64,000 nucleotides of DNA from Microcoleus asticus IPMA8 (lineage in GTDB: Bacteria; Cyanobacteriota; Cyanobacteriia; Cyanobacteriales; Microcoleaceae). This document shows, piece after piece, positions 42,401 through 50,572 of this stretch. The translations under genes were made by a program, and so were the position numbers. Every line of letters starts with the position of its first letter. Position 1 is the stretch's first letter. The stretch covers positions 1 through 64,000 of the forward strand of contig NZ_SRRZ01000019.1 in NCBI RefSeq assembly GCF_013179805.1, written 5' to 3'. Below the pieces are notes generated by a model, which worked only from the letters and a program-made list of their open reading frames with translations, did not search any database and had not been told where the DNA came from.

Positions 42401-42488
42401 TCAGAGCCGTCTCTGACAGTCGGTCAAAGGGAGGTGTTTGAGCTAGGAAATCCTGAATTTGGGAGAGGGAAACAGCGGAAGAAGTCAT
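39480..42488 (-). CDS. Type I secretion ABC exporter with cNMP-binding-like and C39-like domains
   Basis: A 1002-residue exporter. Residues 15-150 resemble a cyclic-nucleotide-binding domain, but the phosphate-binding arginine position reads GVPCETAIAS. At about 290-420 is a C39-peptidase-like domain in which the catalytic cysteine is missing (DSPLACFQM) and the catalytic histidine is not evident, so it is probably a non-cleaving substrate-binding domain as in HlyB. Six membrane helices (about 435-720) and the ATPase follow: Walker A GGSGSGKST, signature LSGGQRQRLAIAR, Walker B LLILDEATSALD. The start ATG abuts a heptad array. The preceding gene is a parvulin. Confidence 0.92.
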   Translation of the reverse strand: MTSSAVSLSQIQDFLAQTPPFDRLSETALTALVAKCQLLGYRTGQPLFEREKMPTQVAIIYQGQARLLGFDQRSQRHVSLRLVQSQEILGWAGLLRGVPCETAIASTDVIAIVLPAEDFLSVLEKQPTFGEAFREHCSLSEVFELLSLELQRQADGTSNLKELTLQAWQDATVVNVPNGNKKTQDLAKELDADRIWLVSSGVLGDFPTGSRFSVENAAKSLKIEGRLGARLVGFREPPEPQPETDSLNGTADIVSPGQNPPGGKFIEVLPGPDRPPEPKTDQPKDAARYPVFRAKGQIDSPLACFQMLSKYFGLKFRRDIIRKVLENQLKTAGSISMQACGAIAQSIGLTPQLAQVPAEAINRIKAPVMIKWQDTFAIIYSITEQELVLATPEQGLMRKRIPQFKEIWGESGEVLLLQAPQVEQKEQFSFWWFVPALMEHKTVFFEVLLASFFVQLFGLANPLISQVIIDKVLGQRSIDTLDILGAFLLGVALFEGLLNGLRTFLFIDTSNRIDVKLSAEVIDHLLRLPQNYFDNRRVGDLVYKFSMMGQIREFMTSTALTVVLDAVFSVVYVAVMISYSVKLTFVSLAVVPILGLMIVLINPLVLRLIKQRNMRFADSQSYLVEVVSGIQTVKAQNIELKSRWEWSSRYAKYITASFKTIITGTAAGTISSFLNQVGNLAQLWVGAYLVLGNEITLGQLIAFRIISGNVTGSLLRFVSVWQSFQEVSMSIDMLKDVVDTPTETSDEDRSNIPLPAIQGQVTYEEVSFRFLESGPLQLANVNLEFPAGSFVGIVGGSGSGKSTAMKLLQRLYPPLSGRIFIDGYDIAKVELYSLRSQLGVVLQDTLLFNCTVQENIALSNPDASTDEIVRAAKLAVAHDFIMGLPAGYNTIVGERGASLSGGQRQRLAIARTILQNPKLLILDEATSALDYHSERQVCNNLAEAFAGRTVFFITHRLTTIQNADIIIMMDQGSVVERGSHKELMALKGRYYCLFQQQESSNT

Positions 42489-42490
42489 CC

Positions 42491-42522
42491 AATTTTAGAT
42501 TTTAGATTTTAGATTTAAGATT
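42491..42522 (-). repeat. Heptad array abutting the ABC exporter gene
   Basis: On the minus strand AATCTTAAATCT, AAAATCT, AAAATCT, AAAATTG, then G and the ATG at 42488. The other flank continues TTGAATCCACAGATGAATCCAGG, a module also beside the arrays at 52.7 and 60.2 kb. Confidence 0.85.
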
Positions 42523-42620
42523 GAATCCACAGATGAATCCAGGGGGTTTTTGTCAGGATGCTACGCTTTTTCAAGTCTCCACGGATAAATCCGGGGGCCC
42601 CTGACCAAATTGCTTGATTG

Positions 42621-43370
42621 TCATGATATTGAAGACACGGAGGAGAGGGGCTGTAGCGGGCCTATTTGCGATATCTGTTCGGCGAGCCAGCTTTCAAAGA
42701 GTTCGTTAATCAAGTGCAGCCGCATCGATTCATCGAGCTGGGCCGGCATGAACTTTTCTAGTCGAATAATTACCATCCATTCTGCCAGAGGACGCGGCGT
42801 CCAGAGTTGATTTTGCTGGCTGACGGACAAAAGTTTGCTGATTGCCGGGTGGGGCTGGCTGAGGGGTACAGGGCCCAACAAGCCGCCGGACTTGGACTCC
42901 GGCCCTTCGGAAAAGTCGCGAGCCACTTCAGCAAAGGTTTGTTCCCCTTCGAGGATGCGAAAGTAAAGTTCGTTTGCCAGTGCTGGATTTTTGGTGCGCA
43001 CCAGGGAATAGACTACGTGGTCTAGGCTGGCTTTGCGGGTTAAAAAATAATTATCTACTTTAGGTCTCCAAGTGGCTTGCTTAAATTTTTCGATCAGCAA
43101 GGGCCTAACGGCCATCTCTTGAAGTTCTTCTTCGGTCATGTTTTGGCTGCGCAGCCAAGCTTCTTTGGCTTCGGGGGCGGTCAGTTGGTGTTGTGCCAGA
43201 AAGTTCTCGACGGCGGATTGGCGTTCTTCGTCGCTGCAACTAAAGGATGCGATCGCTTGGTCTACTATTACACCCCGCAAGAATTGTGGCATCAACTGGT
43301 ACCGCTTCAGGAGCGATGGCATATCCTGAGCTTGCAGTAATTTATCGCCTATTTGAAAAAGTCCTGTCAT
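42621..43370 (-). CDS. Parvulin-type peptidylprolyl isomerase
   Basis: A 249-residue protein with a SurA-like helical N-terminal part and a parvulin domain at about 130-225 (FRILEGEQTFAEVARDFSEG, then SKSGGLLGPVPLSQPHP). No signal peptide is evident, so it may act in the cytoplasm or at the membrane on the unfolded export substrate. In cyanobacteria such genes commonly precede HlyB/HlyD-type exporters, and this one lies 133 bases upstream of the exporter on the same strand. It was probably recruited as a dedicated secretion chaperone. Confidence 0.82.
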   Translation of the reverse strand: MTGLFQIGDKLLQAQDMPSLLKRYQLMPQFLRGVIVDQAIASFSCSDEERQSAVENFLAQHQLTAPEAKEAWLRSQNMTEEELQEMAVRPLLIEKFKQATWRPKVDNYFLTRKASLDHVVYSLVRTKNPALANELYFRILEGEQTFAEVARDFSEGPESKSGGLLGPVPLSQPHPAISKLLSVSQQNQLWTPRPLAEWMVIIRLEKFMPAQLDESMRLHLINELFESWLAEQISQIGPLQPLSSVSSIS

Positions 43371-43687
43371 TTTTTTATCTCCAACTGACTTGCGCTTCCC
43401 CTTTTAATTTAGCTGTGGCAGGAAAAGAGCGACAACCACTAACCCCTCGATTCCCCGATGATAGCAGACCGTCAGCGGGCTAGCGCTATTGCTGTCTATT
43501 TCTTGACGCTCTGCCTAGCGAGGGGTTCCCCGCGTGTCTCACAATGGTAGTGGAATAAGGCGAGAGTGGGATCGGGCGAGAGTGGAAAAATCTTTCTTCT
43601 GCCATCTTCCTTCTTATCTCAACATCCATCCGTTAAATCCGTTAAAACCCGTATACTGCTTCGTCGCCGAACTTCCTTCTTCCTTCA
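43371..43687. other. Intergenic stretch without a gene
   Basis: It contains purine-rich GGCGAGAGTGGGATCGGG-type repeats (about 43558-43588) and pyrimidine CTTCCTTCTTCCTTC runs up to the end of the next gene. No RNA gene or terminator was recognised. Confidence 0.4.
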
Positions 43688-46600
43688 CTATCGGAATAGC
43701 CTTTCAAACAGTGTTCCGAGTTGGGTCGAGCAAGCGCGACTGTCGAGATATTTGGGGTTTGCCGCCATTTTTTGCTGGATTCGATCGCGGTAGTGCCGGC
43801 GCAGTTCTAGGTTGTTTCCCAATGCTGTACTCAGCTCTATATAAGAGTTCTCGCTGTTTGCTACCAGTTCCGGAAGTAGCAGTTCTTCGAGCACTGCGGC
43901 TGATTGTCGCGATCGAGTTGTTTGCCCTTTTCTTACCACTACAGGCAACCCTGCCAACAGCGGTTCTGCTAAGGAGCAGGCACTGCTGTATGGATAGGTG
44001 TCTAAATATATATCAGCCAATTCCAGACATTTTATGCAATCTGCGCGAGATGGCAGCGCTTTAATTACAACTAAGCGCTTTTTGTCAATGCCAAATTCCG
44101 CAAATAGCGATCGAATTTGTTTGTAAAAAAGTACCGTCGGATAGTTTTCATTGCGGGAACTAAAGGGATACAAAACTAAAAGAGAATTCGGTACGGCAGC
44201 AATAATTTTTGCCCAAGTTTTTCTCAATTCTGGGATAATTGTAAAAGCTTGAGCGCCGGACATGAACACTACAGATTCGTCGGTGGCTCCCCAACTCCTG
44301 CGAGTCGGTTCAACGGTCGCAGGTGCTGATGCTACAGTATAGCTTAAACAAACTCCCGAGCCTTTTAAAGTAATTAATTTTTCGCGATACTCTGCAGCAG
44401 CACCGGCGGGCAATGTCAAATCTCCGGCAATAAAATAATCGATATTTCGGGCGCCGGTAGTGGCGGGGGTTGATGCACCGGTAGCTATTTGCACTCGCGC
44501 TAGCCGGTGCAGGCACAGCAGGGCGCTTGGTTGGGCAGTGTCGGTAGTATTGGTGCAGATTAGCAGAATATCTAAATCGTGCGATCGAATTTCTCGGACT
44601 TGATTTGGCAAATCTTCTGACAGTTGCACCAGTTTGTCGGCGCAATTTTCGCAATATTTCCCCAGTTGCTCGTCTTGTACCTGGAAATGGTACACGATAA
44701 TTTCAAATTTGCTTCTGTCTAAATATTCAAAACTCGCAATTGCAGCACGAGTCTCGGATTTATTATTAATTTTATCTAGTAAAAAACCTACTCTAATTTT
44801 AGTTGTTTCAGATTTTATATGAGCAGGATTCCAGTCTATTTGACAGCCGATATTTTTCAAATGATGTTCCAAAATATCAGCTCGCTGGGTGAATATATCG
44901 AACAAATTTGCCTCGCTTAAGTACAAAGCTTTGAAGCTAATATTTTGCGTCATAAATGCCGCTAAATAACGCCAAACTTCCGCATCGGGAAAACTGGCGA
45001 TATTAGCAGCGACGTACTTGATTAGCTGCTGGAAATATTCAGAGTACCTTTCAACTTCCCACTTTTCTTGCAAATAACTGGGAGACTGAAATAAGAATGT
45101 CAGAAAATCGTCAAAAAACCACTGAGGAATCGCTGCATTTTTATACTCTAGCGGCAACTGATAAGCGTCGCAGTACAGCATCGCTGCGAGGGGATATTGA
45201 ATCTTATCGGCAATTTCCCCTCCTCCAGCAAGTTTCGAGGATAACTGCTGGACAAAACTTTGTTCTGACTCAGTTAAAGGTTCATTTTTGAGACCGCTAT
45301 CTAGTAGCAACTTATGAGATTTACCCGCTTCTTGCGAGTAAGAACTTTCTAATTTTTCCGCAGGCAAATTCAGCCAATTTCTAGCTATCTGTTGGCGGTA
45401 TTGCCGCAGTTGCGCGAGAATAGACTGGTTTGATGGCGATTTTTTGTACTGCTCAACCAGTGCTGACAAGTCAAATATACGAGGCTGGGTTCTTAATGCC
45501 AATTTGTGGCGAATTGTCTGTTTGATTTGTTTATTAAGGAAACTGTAATCAGGACTATTTAGTAGTTTATTGTAAAATCTGACTACATCCTTATGATTTT
45601 CCCCAGCAGCGAAGTTTTTCCAAGTTTGTTGTTCGGGATGAATCCGCAGTGACGACAGTTTTTCGTTTACAAACCCGATGTGATAATTCCCCATGATTCG
45701 CCACCACATATCTAAGTCTACATACTGAGATAATCCCGAATCAAATAATCCTATTTCGGTAAAGACTCGGGCGGCAATTAAGACGGTACTCGGTTCGCCA
45801 ATTTTGTTTATGGGGTTGCTCAAGCAGTTAGTATCTGCCAGTAATTCTTTTCCTGGCTGAATAGATTTTAAATTCGACCAACTTTTATGCAAATCTTTAA
45901 TTGATTGGGAAGCTCTCCGCAAAATCGGGTTAGATTCATCTTCAGCTATGGTGATGCCGCGCGGAGAGAAAACCATACCTATTTTTGGGTGTTGTTGGGC
46001 GACTGCGACCATTTTCTCAATACATTCTGGTGCGAGCAAGTCGTCTTGAAAGAGAAATTTAATGTATTGACCTTTTGCTTGGGATATGCAAAAGTTCCAG
46101 TTTTGTGATAAGCCGTAGTTGCGGTGCAGTACGATGCGGAAATCGACTGAGGTTTGTAATTGGAATGATTGGGCGATCGCAATTGTGCGGTCTGTGGAGC
46201 CGTCGTCGGATATAATCAGTTCTATGTTAGGGTAGGTTTGGGCTAAAGCACTTTTGATTGCTTCCCCAATAAATGCTTCTCCGTTGTAGGTCGGAATGCA
46301 AATGCTAACCTTCGGCTGCTCGTTTAGCAGTTCTCCTTTTGATTGACTTTGTTGCTGAGATGGCGACAAGTTAGCCCTAATTTTGGCAGAGTTCGCTTTG
46401 GCTGTTCCTGACAGAGGTATGCTTTGAAATTTATCGGTAATCTCGGCAATATATTCGAGACGTTTTCTAATTTTATTCCCTGTAGCTTGCGGGTTGAGTA
46501 AAGTCTTAATTTCCTCAGCAGCTATCGCTCCAATTTGTTTAGCTTCCCGGTAATTGTTGAAGACGTACCGCATTAAATCAGCAGCGTGTTCCACATCCGC

Positions 46601-47536
46601 TTCTGCCCAAACATTGCCTTTTTTGTAAGGCCCGCAATCTTTCTCAATTGGGATTAACTTATACTTGACTAAATAGCTGTTGCCGACATTCATAAATTCT
46701 GTATTTGATGAATAGCCGGTGGCAATTACGGGTTTGCCGTAAAACATGGCTTCAGCCATTGTTAAGCCAAATCCTTCGCAGCGGTGCAGGGATAGATAAC
46801 AGTCGCAATTGTACAGCAAACCGTTAATTCCATCTTTGGACAAATACCCGTCTAGATGTTTGATATTTGAAGAATTTTCTAGGGCAGAATTTAACAATTT
46901 TTGCTGCTCAATATTTTTGTCTGAGTTGGAAGATTTGAGAATTAACAATAGGCGGTCATCTTCGCCAAAAGCTTGTTTAAATGCTTGAATGGCCGCTAAA
47001 GGATTTTTGCGCTCGATGCGGCTGGAAAAGTCGAACACAAACAAGAAAATAAATTTATCTTTAGGTAAATTCAGTGCTTCTCTGCTAAGGGAAGGTGCGG
47101 GGAGAGCAATACTGGGCATCATTTTGATAACGGGAATTGGCGAGATTGCGGAAATTGCCTCGGCGCAATAGTTGCTATAAGTCCATATTTCGTGAAAGTT
47201 ATTAAAGGCTGGCTGCCATTCAGGGGGAAATGCGGGAAGTTCCCAGGCCCAAAAGGCGATATTGTATTTGTTTTCAAAATAGCTGGAATCTGTATGTTTG
47301 ATAAATGTTGCAACTTCATCTGCGTTGACTTGAATTAAGTTGATGGGATGGGGATTGTCTGGGCTAAAATTTTGATAGGTGGTGTCTTGTTTGCGGTGGG
47401 GACTGCGGGTAAAATTGTTGATATTGAAAGGAATGTTGGCGGCTTCTGTGGCTCTGATGTTGGCTCGGACACCTTCTCCTATGCCAAATTCGCCGCTGAT
47501 GTAGCCGGCGATGTTAATTCCTAGATTGTGGTTCAT
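43688..47536 (-). CDS. Three-part glycosyltransferase (GT4 - GT2 - SPINDLY/OGT-like)
   Basis: A 1282-residue protein with three glycosyltransferase regions. Residues 1-375 are GT4/GT1-like, with HRCEGFGLTMAEAMFYGKPV carrying the E-x7-E motif. Residues 403-625 are GT2-like: KVSICIPTYNGEAFIGEAI, DDGSTDRTIAIA and FQDDLLAPECI. Residues about 630-910 are a helical linker. Residues about 912-1282 resemble the catalytic half of SPINDLY-type O-GlcNAc transferases (GT41): IRVGFLLDK, RVQIATG and YLDTYPYSSACSLAEPLLAG, without TPR repeats. No membrane helices. It probably builds several linkages of one glycan, or glycosylates a protein, in the cytoplasm. Confidence 0.82.
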   Translation of the reverse strand: MNHNLGINIAGYISGEFGIGEGVRANIRATEAANIPFNINNFTRSPHRKQDTTYQNFSPDNPHPINLIQVNADEVATFIKHTDSSYFENKYNIAFWAWELPAFPPEWQPAFNNFHEIWTYSNYCAEAISAISPIPVIKMMPSIALPAPSLSREALNLPKDKFIFLFVFDFSSRIERKNPLAAIQAFKQAFGEDDRLLLILKSSNSDKNIEQQKLLNSALENSSNIKHLDGYLSKDGINGLLYNCDCYLSLHRCEGFGLTMAEAMFYGKPVIATGYSSNTEFMNVGNSYLVKYKLIPIEKDCGPYKKGNVWAEADVEHAADLMRYVFNNYREAKQIGAIAAEEIKTLLNPQATGNKIRKRLEYIAEITDKFQSIPLSGTAKANSAKIRANLSPSQQQSQSKGELLNEQPKVSICIPTYNGEAFIGEAIKSALAQTYPNIELIISDDGSTDRTIAIAQSFQLQTSVDFRIVLHRNYGLSQNWNFCISQAKGQYIKFLFQDDLLAPECIEKMVAVAQQHPKIGMVFSPRGITIAEDESNPILRRASQSIKDLHKSWSNLKSIQPGKELLADTNCLSNPINKIGEPSTVLIAARVFTEIGLFDSGLSQYVDLDMWWRIMGNYHIGFVNEKLSSLRIHPEQQTWKNFAAGENHKDVVRFYNKLLNSPDYSFLNKQIKQTIRHKLALRTQPRIFDLSALVEQYKKSPSNQSILAQLRQYRQQIARNWLNLPAEKLESSYSQEAGKSHKLLLDSGLKNEPLTESEQSFVQQLSSKLAGGGEIADKIQYPLAAMLYCDAYQLPLEYKNAAIPQWFFDDFLTFLFQSPSYLQEKWEVERYSEYFQQLIKYVAANIASFPDAEVWRYLAAFMTQNISFKALYLSEANLFDIFTQRADILEHHLKNIGCQIDWNPAHIKSETTKIRVGFLLDKINNKSETRAAIASFEYLDRSKFEIIVYHFQVQDEQLGKYCENCADKLVQLSEDLPNQVREIRSHDLDILLICTNTTDTAQPSALLCLHRLARVQIATGASTPATTGARNIDYFIAGDLTLPAGAAAEYREKLITLKGSGVCLSYTVASAPATVEPTRRSWGATDESVVFMSGAQAFTIIPELRKTWAKIIAAVPNSLLVLYPFSSRNENYPTVLFYKQIRSLFAEFGIDKKRLVVIKALPSRADCIKCLELADIYLDTYPYSSACSLAEPLLAGLPVVVRKGQTTRSRQSAAVLEELLLPELVANSENSYIELSTALGNNLELRRHYRDRIQQKMAANPKYLDSRACSTQLGTLFERLFR

Positions 47537-47789
47537 AGTTTATAATGTATTTAGCAAATTGTTGTGTAAATTTTTGGGAAAAAAGCAGAATTAATGGAGT
47601 TCATAAATTGCCATAAAGGAGGGTAGAAGTTTAGAATAAATTATAATTTTGCTCAATATTTGCTAAGATATAGCAATCCTTGCAGGATGGGTGAACAAGA
47701 TTAAATGAACTGCCAAGGGCGCAGAGAACGCAGAGGAAGAAAAGATAGGGAAGAGAAAGAGTTGGCAACAGAAAATTTGGTGCTTGACA
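47537..47789. other. Intergenic DNA with CGCAGAG repeats
   Basis: Together with the remnant at 47790-47855 this is a 370-base gap. It contains GGGCGCAGAGAACGCAGAGG (47708-47727), related to the GGGCGCAGAGGGCGCAGAGG run at 29188-29210 and a GCAAAGGGCGCGAAAG run at about 23979. No other feature is seen. Confidence 0.4.
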
Positions 47790-47855
47790 AATGTGCCGAT
47801 CGCTATTGTATACTGGCATCGCAATGCTAACCTTCGGCTGGTCGTCTGTTGGCAT
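47790..47855 (-). pseudogene. Remnant of a GT2 glycosyltransferase gene start
   Basis: From ATG 47855 the first 22 codons read MPTDDQPKVSIAMPVYNSDR and on to HI, a perfect GT2 beginning. After that the frame turns into unrelated sequence (CQAPNFLLPTLS) and stops about 50 codons later. The DDQPKVSI stretch resembles EQPKVSI in the neighbouring three-part enzyme. This is probably what remains of a deleted GT2 gene. Confidence 0.6.
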
Positions 47856-47905
47856 GGGTTGCTCGGTTTTATTTTACGATAAACTAATCAGGAATTTTAG
47901 AGAAA

Positions 47906-49579
47906 GTGATCGATCGCGCCAACCACGACCTGTTGAAGCTGCTACCGCCGGATGCTAAAGTCATTATTGAAATTGGCTGCGGTACGGGTTCTACAGGCGA
48001 ACAGTACAAGCTGATCAATCCCCATTGTCAGTATATTGGCATTGAATGCGATCGAGAAAAAGCTAAAATTGCGGTCGATCGGCTAAACTGGGTGACGGTA
48101 GCCAATATTGAAGAAATTGCCCTCGAAAGTCTCGACATCGCTCCAGGAACCGTCGATTGTTTGCTTTTTGGCGACTTGCTACCCTACCTCAAAAATCCCT
48201 GGGATATCCTCAAGCAGTACAGTGCTTTGTTGAATCCAGAGGGGCAAATTCTCGCTAGAATCCCCAATGTTCAATACTGGCGGCGAATTGTCAATCTGCT
48301 GCGGGGACAGTGGGAAAATGCCGACAGCAAGATGCAGCACTGGTTTACCCTAGAAAGTATTAAATCACTATTTGCTCAAGCAGGATTGCAGGTTTATGAA
48401 TTTCAAGGAAAGGGACACAAAACCGAAAATTTTGTCCGCTTTCAGGAATTGCTGCATCCAATGGTAAATGCTTTAGAGCTCACATCGAGCAGTTTTGCTA
48501 CGGAAACAGGTGCTGAATATTATATCGTGCGATCGACAAAATCGACCGTACCTGCGCGCAGACTGCTGATTCAGACTATCATTATGGCTCCTACAGGGTG
48601 CGATCGCGTGCGAGTTTTGGAACCGGACAAATTTAGCGCCACAATTCCCGGTGTCCGCACCGTATGCGGCGTGAAAACAGCAGAGTTAATTCCGCCACTG
48701 TCTGGAGAAGAAAAAGTCTTCATCTGGCAGCGGACAATCATGCAATATCCCGGCTATATTCCCCAACTCAAAGAACTCCTGCAACAAGGCTATTTAATAG
48801 TAGCGGAAATTGACGACAATCCCATCCGCCGCCGCGAATACGCCGACAATAATTATCTCAGCTATCGCGGCTGTCACTGCGTGCAAACTTCTACAGAACC
48901 GCTAGCAAAAATTTTGCGGCACTACAATCCCAATGTTGCCGTATTTCCCAATCAATTAGCTTATCTACCTCCGCCGCGAATTTATCCCGCAGAAGATACA
49001 GTCACAATCTTCTTTGGTGCCCTCAACCGCGAAAAAGATTGGCGGCCAATTATGGCAGCGCTCAATCGAGTCTTAATCGCACACAAGCACCGGATTCGAG
49101 TTAAAGTAATCCACGACAGCCGATTTTTTGAATCCTTGGAAATACAGCAAAAAGAATTTGAACCATTTTGCAGTTACGAACGGTATCAAGAAATTATGTA
49201 CAGTTGCGATATAGCTTTGCTGCCGCTCGTTCCCAACCCGGTTAACGAAATGAAATCCGACTTAAAATTTATTGAATGTGCAGCGCGGGGAGTAGCGGTG
49301 CTGGCAAGTCCCACCGTGTACGAACATTCGATTGTCGAAGGTGAAACCGGATTTATTTATAGATATGAAAAAGAGTTTGAAACCAAACTAAATTCGCTGA
49401 TTTCTGACACTTCTATGCGCCGGAAAATAGCCGCGAATGCTTACGAATGGGTGCGCGACAATCGCTTGCTGTGCGGGCACTACCGGCAGCGGCGAGATTG
49501 GTACTTACAAATGCGGGACGAGTTGCCGCGTTTAAATGCTGAGTTGCGCGATCGCCTGCCGGAGTTATTTGGTGGCTAA
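47906..49579 (+). CDS. Methyltransferase-glycosyltransferase fusion
   Basis: A 557-residue protein starting at GTG 47906. Residues 1-170 are a class I SAM methyltransferase (KVIIEIGCGTGSTGEQYK, then YIGIECDREKA and NPEGQILARIPNV). Residues about 205-557 are a GT-B-like glycosyltransferase (FFGALNREKDWRPIMAAL, then SCDIALLPLVPNPVNEMKSD and KFIECAARGVAVLAS). It probably glycosylates and methylates the same oligosaccharide. It is divergent from the three-part enzyme with the GT2 remnant between, and followed by another glycan-type gene. Confidence 0.8.
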   Translation: MIDRANHDLLKLLPPDAKVIIEIGCGTGSTGEQYKLINPHCQYIGIECDREKAKIAVDRLNWVTVANIEEIALESLDIAPGTVDCLLFGDLLPYLKNPWDILKQYSALLNPEGQILARIPNVQYWRRIVNLLRGQWENADSKMQHWFTLESIKSLFAQAGLQVYEFQGKGHKTENFVRFQELLHPMVNALELTSSSFATETGAEYYIVRSTKSTVPARRLLIQTIIMAPTGCDRVRVLEPDKFSATIPGVRTVCGVKTAELIPPLSGEEKVFIWQRTIMQYPGYIPQLKELLQQGYLIVAEIDDNPIRRREYADNNYLSYRGCHCVQTSTEPLAKILRHYNPNVAVFPNQLAYLPPPRIYPAEDTVTIFFGALNREKDWRPIMAALNRVLIAHKHRIRVKVIHDSRFFESLEIQQKEFEPFCSYERYQEIMYSCDIALLPLVPNPVNEMKSDLKFIECAARGVAVLASPTVYEHSIVEGETGFIYRYEKEFETKLNSLISDTSMRRKIAANAYEWVRDNRLLCGHYRQRRDWYLQMRDELPRLNAELRDRLPELFGG

Positions 49580-49662
49580 ATGCGGTAAGATTTATAGGGT
49601 TATTGTGCGATCGTTCTGTTTAATTGTTTAATTGTTTAATTTTTAATTGTTACTCCACACCA

Positions 49663-50532
49663 ATGCGAATTCTATTCACTATTGCTCACTTTTACAATCC
49701 CAGCGGCGACGGGAAACACGCTTCCCAGCGAAATGATCCGCAACCGCGACTAAACGCTTTAACCGCTTGCGTGACATCGCTGCAAGCTTTGTACGGCAAA
49801 TCTCAGTCCATGATTGACATTCGCGAATGTGCAATTATCCCAGCCAATCAATCTCAACAGCACGAAATTGACATTGTTATTTGCACTACTCAAGGCTATC
49901 ATCTGTTGCCTCAACTGCCAGTGCAGCCCAGATGTTTTATGCACCACCCTACAAAATGCGAACCGCTGCTGTTGGGGTTTGAATGTCAAGCAGTTTTGCG
50001 AGCGTGTCTCGACAAATACGATTATTTTTGTTATTTAGAAGATGATTTAGTTCTGCACGATCCGTGGTTTTTCAGTAAATTAAATTGGTTTACACATCAC
50101 GGGGGAAATGGGAATTTGCTGCAACCTAATCGCTATGAAATATCGCCTCAAGGGGCTGTTTTTAAAGCATATGTTGATGGTGATTTAGCGGAAACAGCTA
50201 CTGCTAAGTTTCAAAATGTGGAGGAACACCGGCAGTTAATGGGAAAAATTATGGAACAAGCAATCGCTTTTGAGCGGGCTTTGAATCCTCATTCCGGCTG
50301 CTATTTTTTGAATGCGGAACAGATGGCATACTGGGCTAAGCAGTCTCATTTTTTGGACAGGGATACTAGCTTTATCGGCCCGCTGGAAAGTGCGGCGACT
50401 CTAGGAATTATGCGGACTTTTAGAGTTTATAAGTCCACTCCTGCTTATGCTAATTTTTTGGAAATTCAACATTTTGGAGCAAGTTTTCTGAAGTTGATTG
50501 GTAATAAGGTAAGGGTGCCGGAAGCAGGATGA
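49663..50532 (+). CDS. Probable glycosyltransferase-like protein, family not recognised
   Basis: A 289-residue protein from ATG 49663 (MRILFTIAHFYNPSGDGKHA); an upstream TTG would add 13 repeat-like residues. The segment DKYDYFCYLEDDLVLHDPWF around residues 120-140 looks like the metal-binding D-x-D region of GT-A glycosyltransferases. The N-terminus resembles a GT-type beta-strand start. It follows the methyltransferase-glycosyltransferase fusion on the same strand by 83 bases. No membrane helices. The assignment to glycan synthesis rests on these weak features and context. Confidence 0.55.
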   Translation: MRILFTIAHFYNPSGDGKHASQRNDPQPRLNALTACVTSLQALYGKSQSMIDIRECAIIPANQSQQHEIDIVICTTQGYHLLPQLPVQPRCFMHHPTKCEPLLLGFECQAVLRACLDKYDYFCYLEDDLVLHDPWFFSKLNWFTHHGGNGNLLQPNRYEISPQGAVFKAYVDGDLAETATAKFQNVEEHRQLMGKIMEQAIAFERALNPHSGCYFLNAEQMAYWAKQSHFLDRDTSFIGPLESAATLGIMRTFRVYKSTPAYANFLEIQHFGASFLKLIGNKVRVPEAG

Positions 50533-50572
50533 GTTAAGATATTCAGGTAAGCTGCAATACTTGAGAGGTAGC

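Noticed and set aside
39480..42488. ABC exporter as a bacteriocin-maturing peptidase
   Set aside because: The C39-like domain lacks the catalytic cysteine and histidine.
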